Shown here in pieces: positions 1 to 5,232 of a stretch of 5,232 nt of DNA; position 1 is the first letter of the stretch, and every line of letters begins with the position of its first letter. The stretch spans positions 1 to 5,232 of the forward strand of contig JAHWYA010000183.1 in NCBI GenBank assembly GCA_020028115.1. The letters are read 5' to 3'. A program made the position numbers and the translations under genes. This stretch comes from Anaeromyxobacter sp. (GTDB taxonomy: Bacteria; Myxococcota; Myxococcia; Myxococcales; Anaeromyxobacteraceae). Under the pieces are notes generated by a model. That model searched no databases. It worked only from the letters and a program-made list of their open reading frames with translations, and was not told where the DNA came from.

Positions 1-616
1 CGCCGAGCGCGTCGAGCGCGAGCCGCACCACCTGGCGCGGCGTCGTCCCGGCGCGCACCACGAGCAGCGCGGCGTCCGCGTCGCCCGAGAGCCGGTCGCC
101 GTTCGCGAAGGCGAGGGCGGGCGGCGCGTCGAGCACGACGAGCTCGTAGGCCGCCCGGAGCTGGTCGACGAGCGCCGCCGCGGCGGGCCCGCGGAGGAGC
201 GCGCCGGGATCGCGGGCGTCGCCCGCGACGAGCACCGAGAGCGGCCCGAGCCGCGTCACCGCCTGCCCGAGCTCCGCCCGGCCGTCGAGGACCTCCGCGA
301 CGCCCGCCCTGGGCGCGAGGCCGAGGAGGCGCGAGAGCGACGGGTGGCGGAGGTCCGCCTCGACGAGCACCGTCGCGCGCCCGTCGCGCGCGGCGGTGAG
401 GGCGAGGTTCGCCGCGGTGGTGGTCCTGCCCTCGCCGCGCCCGGCCGAGGTCACGGCGAGGACGCGGAGCGGTCGTCGCGCGGCGAGCCGCAGGACGCGC
501 TGATGGAGGACGCGGTACTGCTCCGCGGCGGCGGACTCCGGCGCCGCGAGCGCGACGAGGCGCGACTCGGGGTGGAGCTCGGGCTGCGTGGCCTGCAGGG
601 TCTCGGCTGGCATCAT
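1..616 (-). CDS. CpsD/CapB-type BY-kinase-like P-loop ATPase of polysaccharide export (3' end outside window)
   Basis: My translation of the minus strand from 616 gives 205 codons open to the window edge. The family is the cytoplasmic partner of Wzz/GumC proteins; it autophosphorylates on a C-terminal tyrosine cluster and controls polymer length and export. Visible landmarks are a Walker A region at residues 57-67 (SAGRGEGRTTT), a Walker A' region at 83-92 (VLVEADLRHP), a Walker B at 159-166 (LVVLDAPP) and the family-typical ALLVVRAGTTPRQ near 183-195. Two key positions deviate: the P-loop Lys is Arg64 (GEGR-T), and the first Asp of the DxD in Walker A' is Glu86. Asp88 and Asp163 are kept. 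The start is one of two adjacent ATGs (616 or 613), with AGGGGGAA at 630-623 as ribosome binding site. It lies 23 nt after the chain-length gene, so the kinase is a separate protein rather than fused as in Wzc. The C-terminal tyrosine cluster is beyond the edge. Family assignment is firm; kinase activity is doubtful. Confidence 0.88.
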   Translation of the reverse strand, partial: MMPAETLQATQPELHPESRLVALAAPESAAAEQYRVLHQRVLRLAARRPLRVLAVTSAGRGEGRTTTAANLALTAARDGRATVLVEADLRHPSLSRLLGLAPRAGVAEVLDGRAELGQAVTRLGPLSVLVAGDARDPGALLRGPAAAALVDQLRAAYELVVLDAPPALAFANGDRLSGDADAALLVVRAGTTPRQVVRLALDALG

Positions 617-639
617 GGTTCGTTCCCCCTGGGCGATGG

Positions 640-2004
640 TCAGCTGCGGGCCGGGCCGATCCGCGGGATGGCGGCGAGCACCGGCACCCCGAGCGACCCG
701 GCGTCCTCGGGCCCGCGCACCGACGCGTCGAGCCACTCCGCGATCCCGGCCGCGCCGAGCCCCGCGGCGAGCGCCGCGAAGATCGCGAGCCAGACGAGTC
801 GCGGGCGGTCCGGCGCGACCGGCCGCGACGGCACCGAGGGCGCCTCGACCTCGCGGAACATCGCGGGCTGGTCCGCCGCGAGGAGGGCCTCGGCGGCCTC
901 GGCGTCCACCCGGCGCGACACGGCGGAGGCGTAGCGCCCGCGCAGCACCTCGTAATCCCGGGCGAGCGTCGAGAGCTCCTGCCCCCACCGCGGCGCGGCG
1001 TCGACGCGCCGCTGCAGCGCGCGCCGCTCCTCCTCGAGGCTCGCGAGCGCGGCGCGGTCTTCCTTCACGTCCTGGTCGATGCGGGCGAGCTGCGCCTCGA
1101 TCCGGTCCTTGCGGTACCGTGAGAGCTCCGAGTCGCGCCGCGCCTGCGCGTCCTCGAGCTCGCGGCGCGCCCGGAGCACGTCGGGGTGGCGCTCGCCGTA
1201 GGCGGCCTCGAGCGACTGGAGCCGCCGGACCGCGCCGTCGAGCCCCGACTCGGCCATGCCGGGGACGCTCGGGCCCTCGGGAATGGCGACGAGGAGGTCG
1301 CCCCGCCGGCGGCGCGCGTCGGCGATCGCGCCGAGCCGCATGTCCATGAGCGCCTGGACCCGCGACATCGCGCGGGCGTTCGTCTCGACCATCTCCGGGA
1401 GCTCCGTCTGGTGCTCGAGCTTGAACGCGAGCAGCCGCGCCTCGTGCTCGGAGAGCTGCCGGCCCAGCGCCGCGGCCTGTGCCGCGAGGGTCTCCTTCAG
1501 GTTCCGCGCCTGCGCCGCGATCACCTGGCGCGTCTGCTCCGCGTACACCTTCGGGAGGAGCGCCGCGGCGCGCGCGATCCGCTCGCGGTCCTTCCCGCGC
1601 ACCTCGACGACGAAGAGGAGGCCCGGCGGGCCGCCCGCGACCTCGCCCTCGAGCCGCACCTGCACGGCGCGGCGCAGCCGGGACACGGCCTCGTCGACGT
1701 CGCCGCCGGTCTCGTCCAACCAGCCGGTCTCGCGGACGACGCGCTCGAGCACCGGGCGCGCGAGGATCCCGTGCTTCACCGTCCGCATCCGGTCCTCGAA
1801 CGAGATGGCGGGCTGCGCGGGGAAGAAGTCCGCGGGCAGCCGCCTCGGCTCGATCTGGACGACGCTCGTCGCCGACCACTCCGACGGCACCGCGAGCGCG
1901 AGGATGAGCCCGACGACGAGCGCGATCCCGCCGGCTGCGAGCGCGAGCGTCTTCCGGCGCTTCAGCACGGCGACCGCGTCGTGCAGCGTGTACGTCCGTT
2001 CCAT
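640..2004 (-). CDS. Wzz/GumC-type polysaccharide chain-length determinant (polysaccharide co-polymerase)
   Basis: The product has 454 aa and should sit in the inner membrane, where the family sets polymer length and links the cytoplasmic ATPase to the periplasmic OPX protein. An N-terminal Wzz-type segment (TLHDAVAVLKRRK) precedes TM1 at about residues 19-40. A large periplasmic part follows, with predicted long coiled-coil stretches at about 155-235 and 255-340. YGERHPDV at 269-276 is typical of GumC-like proteins. A GNVR-like stretch lies near 346-372, then a proline-rich linker (389-402) and TM2 at about 403-422. A cytoplasmic tail of about 30 aa ends in LGVPVLAAIPRI, as in family members that contact their ATPase. 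The length (usual range about 450-520) and the absence of a fused kinase fit the separate kinase gene 23 nt downstream. The gene starts 43 nt after the barrel gene. Upstream of its ATG is an almost uninterrupted G-rich stretch (2005-2017, including G8) serving as the only nearby Shine-Dalgarno-like sequence. Whether it belongs to the exosortase-associated branch cannot be judged here. Confidence 0.92.
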   Translation of the reverse strand: MERTYTLHDAVAVLKRRKTLALAAGGIALVVGLILALAVPSEWSATSVVQIEPRRLPADFFPAQPAISFEDRMRTVKHGILARPVLERVVRETGWLDETGGDVDEAVSRLRRAVQVRLEGEVAGGPPGLLFVVEVRGKDRERIARAAALLPKVYAEQTRQVIAAQARNLKETLAAQAAALGRQLSEHEARLLAFKLEHQTELPEMVETNARAMSRVQALMDMRLGAIADARRRRGDLLVAIPEGPSVPGMAESGLDGAVRRLQSLEAAYGERHPDVLRARRELEDAQARRDSELSRYRKDRIEAQLARIDQDVKEDRAALASLEEERRALQRRVDAAPRWGQELSTLARDYEVLRGRYASAVSRRVDAEAAEALLAADQPAMFREVEAPSVPSRPVAPDRPRLVWLAIFAALAAGLGAAGIAEWLDASVRGPEDAGSLGVPVLAAIPRIGPARS

Positions 2005-2047
2005 CCCCGCCCCCCCCGGACTCCCCCGAGTCCCCTGCTCCGCGTCC

Positions 2048-3175
2048 CTAGCGGGCTTCCAGCTCCCACCCGACCCGCAGCCCCACCGCGCTGCGGCGGA
2101 ACTCAGGGGCCGCGGAGTCGACCCGGCCGAAATGTGCCCCCGTCACCGACATTCGGAGTCCCCCGCGCAGGACCCTCCCCGCCTCTCCCGCGACGGCGTA
2201 CCCGGTCACGGCCCCCCGGCCGGTGGGGGCCTCGCCGGATCTCCACAGCCCGCCGTCGCCGCGGACGAACCAGGTTCGGCCCACGCGCCAGCCGGCGCCG
2301 AACTCCAGCGAGTCGACGATCCCCGGCTGGGCGGTCGCCCCGATGCCGAGGGCGTGACCGCCGTTGAGGCGGAGGTCGAGGCCGCGCGTCGCGTAGAGCG
2401 CCTCGGCGAAGACCTCGGGGACCACCGAGGTGGAGCCCTCCGGCATCCAGAGCGCCGGGCCCGCCGACGCGTCGATCGTGAGGTGCCGCTCCGCCCGCCA
2501 CCGCGCCCGCGCTCGCAGCGCGTGCGCGAGGGCGAGCCGGTCGGGCCCCGTGCCGGGCTCGAAGCTCTGGAAGACGCCGAAGGAGTACGCCCCGCCGAGC
2601 GAGAGCCGCCGGTCGAGCCGGCGGAGCACCTCGGCGGTGGGGCGGTGCATCGCGCCGCCCGCGCCGTCCTGGAACGTGACGATGCGCTCCTCGAGCGTCG
2701 CGGCGGTGGCGAGCGTCTCCTCCGCGCGCCAGTCGAGCCGGGCGCGGCCGCCGACGATGAGCGCGCGCTGCCGCCCGGTGCGGAAGACGCCCGCCTGCGC
2801 GAGCGCGGCGGGGTCGAACGCCTGCGAGAGCCTGAGCGCACCGGCGAGCGTGCTGCGGCGGGTCGGGCGCGCGTCGAGCGCGAGGCCGCCGCGGTGGTTC
2901 CAGGTGCCGCCCGGCGCGAGCCGCTGGTAGTAGACGAGCTCGCCCCCGTACGTCGTGCGCAGGTCCCAGAGGTGATCGCGCAGCCTGAGCCCGACCTCCG
3001 GAGAGACGCGACCGATGGTGTCGCCGCTCCGGCCGTCGTAGAGCGCGTTCGAGTCCCATCCCCCCTCGAGGGTGAGGCGGGCGATGGGCTCCATCACCGT
3101 GCCCGCCGCCACCGGCGCAGCGCGCAGGAGCGAGGCCACGACGACCGCCGTTCCGAGAACGCGCCACGTCCCCAT
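2048..3175 (-). CDS. putative outer-membrane beta-barrel protein of the polysaccharide operon
   Basis: This is a 375-aa predicted exported protein. I chose ATG 3175 over the in-frame GTG at 3205 because GGAGG (3182-3186) sits 6 nt before it and the signal peptide then begins at once: MGTWRVLGTAVVVASLLRAA, then PVAAG, with cleavage likely near residue 24. The mature part begins with a GGWDSNALYDG motif (38-48), then alternating short amphipathic stretches rich in Arg, Gly, Trp and Tyr (for example LRTTYGGELVYY, LSLGGAYSFGVF, FGAGWRVGRTWFVRG), the look of antiparallel barrel strands. The G[WY]DSN-type start and overall size resemble the putative beta-barrel porin 2 type proteins common in exopolysaccharide loci; this is recognition by eye, not a computed match. 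The last strand ends in WELEAR rather than a terminal aromatic residue. It lies 33 nt after the OPX gene and 43 nt before the chain-length gene. A role as the outer-membrane passage for the polymer is inferred from context; a structural or assembly role is the alternative. Confidence 0.8.
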   Translation of the reverse strand: MGTWRVLGTAVVVASLLRAAPVAAGTVMEPIARLTLEGGWDSNALYDGRSGDTIGRVSPEVGLRLRDHLWDLRTTYGGELVYYQRLAPGGTWNHRGGLALDARPTRRSTLAGALRLSQAFDPAALAQAGVFRTGRQRALIVGGRARLDWRAEETLATAATLEERIVTFQDGAGGAMHRPTAEVLRRLDRRLSLGGAYSFGVFQSFEPGTGPDRLALAHALRARARWRAERHLTIDASAGPALWMPEGSTSVVPEVFAEALYATRGLDLRLNGGHALGIGATAQPGIVDSLEFGAGWRVGRTWFVRGDGGLWRSGEAPTGRGAVTGYAVAGEAGRVLRGGLRMSVTGAHFGRVDSAAPEFRRSAVGLRVGWELEAR

Positions 3176-3181
3176 CGCCCG

Positions 3182-3186
3182 CCTCC
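3182..3186 (-). promoter_or_regulatory. ribosome binding site that fixes the barrel gene start
   Basis: On the minus strand GGAGG occurs 6 nt before ATG 3175. The in-frame GTG at 3205 lies only 3 nt from the upstream stop codon and has no comparable site, so the shorter form is preferred. The shorter form also places the hydrophobic signal peptide at the N-terminus. Confidence 0.75.
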
Positions 3187-3208
3187 GACCTCTCGCTCCG
3201 GCCACCGC

Positions 3209-3787
3209 CTACGGCACGTACAGCACGTCACCGGGCCGCAGCCAGAGCGCACCCGCCGCCTCCCCCTTCACCAGCTCGCGGAACGACAGCGAGACGCGCT
3301 CGGTCTTGCCCTCCCCCCCCTGCCGGAGCCAGACCACCTCGTCCTTGGCGAACTCCGTCCGCCCGCCGGCGACCGCGATCGCCTGCGTCACGCTCATCGG
3401 GCCGCGCAGCGGGAACCCGCCGGGCCGGGCGACCTCGCCCATGACGAAGATCCGGGTCCCGTTGATCTCGCGCACGAGGACCGCGACCTTCGTGTCGCGG
3501 ATGAAGGGCTGGAGGGCCTGGGTGACGTTCGCCTGCAGCTCCTTCGGCGTGCGGCCCGCGGCGTCGACCTCGCCCGCGAGGGGGAGCGAGATCCGGCCGT
3601 CGGGCCGGACCGGCACGACGCGCGACAGCTCCGGCTCGTGCCACACCACGACCTCGAGCACGTCCTCCTTGCCGATCCGGTACTCCCCCACCTCGGGCCG
3701 CTCGGCGGGCAGCTGGGAAGGGCGCGACGACGCGCACGCCGCCGCGAGGAGCACTCCCGCCACCGCCACCCTGTTCGGTCGCACCAT
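3209..3787 (-). CDS. short OPX (Wza-type) polysaccharide export lipoprotein
   Basis: The product has 192 aa. The frame is open far upstream, but ATG 3787 is the convincing start: GGAGG (3795-3799) lies 7 nt before it, and the protein then opens with a lipoprotein signal, MVRPNRVAVAGVLLAAAC, with Cys18 as lipidation site (Ala at -3 is slightly off the usual lipobox). A polysaccharide-export (PES) domain spans about 34-106 (GEYRIGKEDVLEVVVWHEPEL, then VPVRPDGRISLPLAGEV and the family-typical GRTPKEL). One SLBB-like domain follows at about 112-160 (IFVMGEVARPGGFPL, then AIAVAGGRTEFA). The protein stops two residues after RPGDVLY, so the extra domains and the amphipathic C-terminal helix that span the outer membrane in E. 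coli Wza (roughly 380 aa) are missing. Such short OPX proteins are expected to need a partner barrel, and the next gene encodes a candidate. It is the first gene of the operon, about 40 nt downstream of the inferred sigma-54 transcription start. A G8 run falls in codons 156-159. Confidence 0.92.
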   Translation of the reverse strand: MVRPNRVAVAGVLLAAACASSRPSQLPAERPEVGEYRIGKEDVLEVVVWHEPELSRVVPVRPDGRISLPLAGEVDAAGRTPKELQANVTQALQPFIRDTKVAVLVREINGTRIFVMGEVARPGGFPLRGPMSVTQAIAVAGGRTEFAKDEVVWLRQGGEGKTERVSLSFRELVKGEAAGALWLRPGDVLYVP

Positions 3788-3794
3788 CCGTGAG

Positions 3795-3799
3795 CCTCC
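3795..3799 (-). promoter_or_regulatory. ribosome binding site that fixes the OPX gene start
   Basis: On the minus strand GGAGG occurs 7 nt before ATG 3787. It selects this start over upstream in-frame ATGs (up to 4042), which would add 85 residues of non-family sequence and hide the lipoprotein signal. Confidence 0.8.
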
Positions 3800-3838
3800 G
3801 GGGACGGACCCGTCCCGAAATCGCGCGGGCGCCGGGAG

Positions 3839-3854
3839 AGCACGGCGCGTGCCA
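3839..3854 (-). promoter_or_regulatory. sigma-54 (RpoN) promoter of the export operon
   Basis: Read on the minus strand from 3854 the sequence is TGGCACG-CGCC-GTGCT. Against the sigma-54 consensus TGGCACG-N4-TTGC(A/T), the -24 half is perfect and the -12 half differs only at its first T. The GG (3853-3852) and GC (3841-3840) doublets have the required spacing. Transcription would begin near 3828, leaving a leader of about 40 nt before the ATG at 3787 with its GGAGG. A sigma-54 activator is encoded about 600 nt away, which strengthens the call. The promoter overlaps a small inverted repeat GCACG-GCG-CGTGC (3840-3852). Confidence 0.82.
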
Positions 3855-3860
3855 CGGGTC

Positions 3861-3891
3861 GGAGCGCAGCGCACCCGGCGCTCCGGGAGCG
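3861..3891. repeat. overlapping inverted repeats upstream of the sigma-54 promoter
   Basis: GGAGCGC (3861-3867) pairs with GCGCTCC (3878-3884). The second arm is itself half of the near-perfect palindrome CGCTCC-G-GGAGCG (3879-3891). The two pairings are mutually exclusive in single-stranded form. The cluster begins 7 nt upstream of the -24 element, so it could be an operator, but GC-rich sequence yields such repeats by chance. Confidence 0.35.
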
Positions 3892-3893
3892 GC

Positions 3894-3903
3894 TTCCCCA
3901 CGC
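3894..3903 (+). repeat. 10-bp direct repeat copy 1, possible activator site
   Basis: TTCCCCACGC occurs here and again at 3990-3999 in the same orientation, 96 bp apart. Relative to the inferred transcription start near 3828 this copy is centred about 70 nt upstream. A role as an enhancer-binding site is inferred from position only. Confidence 0.45.
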
Positions 3904-3989
3904 ACGTTCCGGCGGACGCCCGGGACGAATGCGAGCTGGCGAGCGGCGGGCCTGCCGTGACGTCGCGGCGCCCCGGTAGGCGAACCATT

Positions 3990-3999
3990 TTCCCCACGC
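3990..3999 (+). repeat. 10-bp direct repeat copy 2, possible activator site
   Basis: This is the second TTCCCCACGC. It is also part of an inverted repeat TTCCC-N6-GGGAA (3990-4005), so it could bind a dimeric regulator. It is centred about 165-170 nt upstream of the inferred operon transcription start, a usual distance for sigma-54 activator sites. Confidence 0.45.
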
Positions 4000-4023
4000 T
4001 GGGAAGCGCCGTGCTCGCGTTGC

Positions 4024-4037
4024 CGGAGGGGCCTCCG
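4024..4037 (+). promoter_or_regulatory. possible hairpin over the Shine-Dalgarno of the small membrane gene
   Basis: CGGAG (4024-4028) can pair with CTCCG (4033-4037) across a four-base loop. The left arm contains most of the GGAGG that would serve ATG 4041, so folding could limit initiation there. The stem is short and the start itself is uncertain. Confidence 0.3.
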
Positions 4038-4040
4038 CGC

Positions 4041-4406
4041 ATGACGTTCCCTTGGGACGTCGCGCGGGGGGCCGGAGCGGTGGCCGTCGCGGGGCGCGGG
4101 GGGCCGGTGATGCTGAGGGCGACGGTCTGGACGGTGGGCCTCTTCGGGGCGGGAACGGCGATCTCCCGCCTCTATCCGGGGGCGTGGACGGAGCCGCTCG
4201 TGCTGTTCGCGCTCGGCGTCGCGCTGCTCTTCGTCTCGGCGCGCACCGCCCGCGGCACGGCGCGGCCGGCGTCCGCGACGCACCCCGTGGCGGTCGCGGC
4301 GATGCCCGCGAAGGCGAAGCCCGCGCCCACGGCGGCGGTGGCGGTGGCCGCTGCCGCCGCGGCGGTGGTCCAGGGGACGGCGGTGCAGGTGGAGCGGTCC
4401 GCGTGA
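4041..4406 (+). CDS. small hypothetical membrane protein, two hydrophobic segments and Ala/Pro-rich tail
   Basis: I do not recognise a family. From ATG 4041 the product has 121 aa; ATG 4110 (or GTG 4107) would give 98-99 aa and start directly at the first hydrophobic segment. Two likely membrane helices are visible: VMLRATVWTVGLFGAGTAIS (about 23-42) and EPLVLFALGVALLFVSA (about 51-67), separated by a short loop RLYPGAWT, giving a hairpin. A basic stretch (RTARGTARP) follows, then a tail rich in Ala, Val, Pro and Lys (AMPAKAKPAPTAAVAV, then an Ala run). Third positions are almost all G/C and the hydrophobic pattern is protein-like, supporting a real gene. For ATG 4041 there is GGAGG at 4025-4029, spaced 11 nt, partly in a hairpin. 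It is read away from the export operon and converges with the regulator gene, ending 25 nt from its stop. A link to polysaccharide synthesis rests on location alone. Confidence 0.6.
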   Translation: MTFPWDVARGAGAVAVAGRGGPVMLRATVWTVGLFGAGTAISRLYPGAWTEPLVLFALGVALLFVSARTARGTARPASATHPVAVAAMPAKAKPAPTAAVAVAAAAAAVVQGTAVQVERSA

Positions 4407-4431
4407 CGGGCCGCGCACGGCGAACGGAGCC

Positions 4432-5232
<801 letters not shown>

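Larger units (their letters stand above)
3788..4040. promoter_or_regulatory. divergent regulatory region between OPX gene and small membrane-protein gene
   Basis: This 253-nt stretch separates two divergently read genes. It holds the sigma-54 promoter at 3839-3854 for the minus-strand operon. Upstream of it lie a 10-bp direct repeat at 3894-3903 and 3990-3999, inverted repeats at 3861-3884 and 3879-3891, and a small hairpin at 4024-4037 just before the plus-strand start. I see no second sigma-54 site facing the plus-strand gene, and no clear sigma-70 promoter in this GC-rich sequence. Enhancer-binding sites for the neighbouring regulator are expected here. Confidence 0.65.

Noticed and set aside
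3176..3205. GTG start at 3205 for the barrel gene
   Set aside because: No ribosome binding site, only 3 nt after the previous stop, and it adds an Arg-rich stretch (GARGRRRA) before a complete signal peptide.
1..3787. Exosortase (XrtA/PEP-CTERM) type exopolysaccharide locus
   Set aside because: The OPX, chain-length and kinase trio also occurs in that setting, but no exosortase, PEP-CTERM protein or PrsR-like regulator is visible; the regulator's HTH end (SYKALLYKI) does not look like PrsR. It cannot be excluded from this window.
1256..3793. Long plus-strand open frame (about 845 codons) antisense to three export genes
   Set aside because: Its product is an Arg/Pro/Ala-rich low-complexity sequence without domains, and it lies opposite genes with clear family motifs. 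In DNA this GC-rich, antisense frames stay open by lack of stop codons.
3788..4042. N-terminal extension of the OPX frame up to an ATG at 4042
   Set aside because: The extra 85 residues look non-coding, run through the sigma-54 promoter and repeats, and would bury the lipoprotein signal; ATG 3787 has a good GGAGG.
4331..4370. GCGGCGGTGG-type repetitive stretch as a designed repeat or hairpin element
   Set aside because: It is explained by the Ala/Val-rich tail of the small membrane protein in high-GC codons; the apparent pairing is imperfect.

Overview
The window is very GC-rich (about three-quarters G+C by eye), with nearly all third codon positions G or C, so long antisense open frames are common and uninformative. 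It carries part of an envelope-polysaccharide (exopolysaccharide/capsule) export locus of a Gram-negative bacterium. The lipoprotein signal, outer-membrane barrel, polysaccharide-export (OPX) protein and sigma-54 activator support this. Base composition, a class of short OPX proteins paired with a barrel, and the NtrC-type regulator fit Myxococcota (Anaeromyxobacter-like) or a similar high-GC deltaproteobacterial-type lineage; the taxon is inference only.

Layout: four genes lie head to tail on the minus strand, read right to left. They are a short OPX/Wza-type lipoprotein (3787 to 3209), an exported outer-membrane beta-barrel candidate (3175 to 2048), a Wzz/GumC-type chain-length determinant (2004 to 640) and a CpsD/CapB-type BY-kinase-like ATPase (616 to beyond base 1). 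Gaps of 33, 43 and 23 nt suggest one operon. Upstream of the OPX gene is a 253-nt divergent regulatory region with a near-consensus sigma-54 promoter on the minus strand (3839-3854), two copies of a 10-bp direct repeat and several inverted repeats. On the plus strand, 4041-4406 encodes a small unrecognised membrane protein with two hydrophobic segments. Converging on it from the right is the C-terminal two-thirds or so of a sigma-54 enhancer-binding regulator (minus, 5232 to 4432, N-terminus outside the window).

How it fits together: the regulator next door carries an intact GAFTGA motif, so it is the natural candidate to activate the sigma-54 promoter of the export operon. The chain-length protein and separate cytoplasmic ATPase would form the inner-membrane polymerisation-control/export complex. 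The OPX protein has no visible C-terminal outer-membrane segment, so the adjacent barrel may supply the outer-membrane pore. The kinase homologue has Arg in place of the P-loop Lys and Glu in place of the first Walker A' Asp, so it may not be a conventional autokinase.
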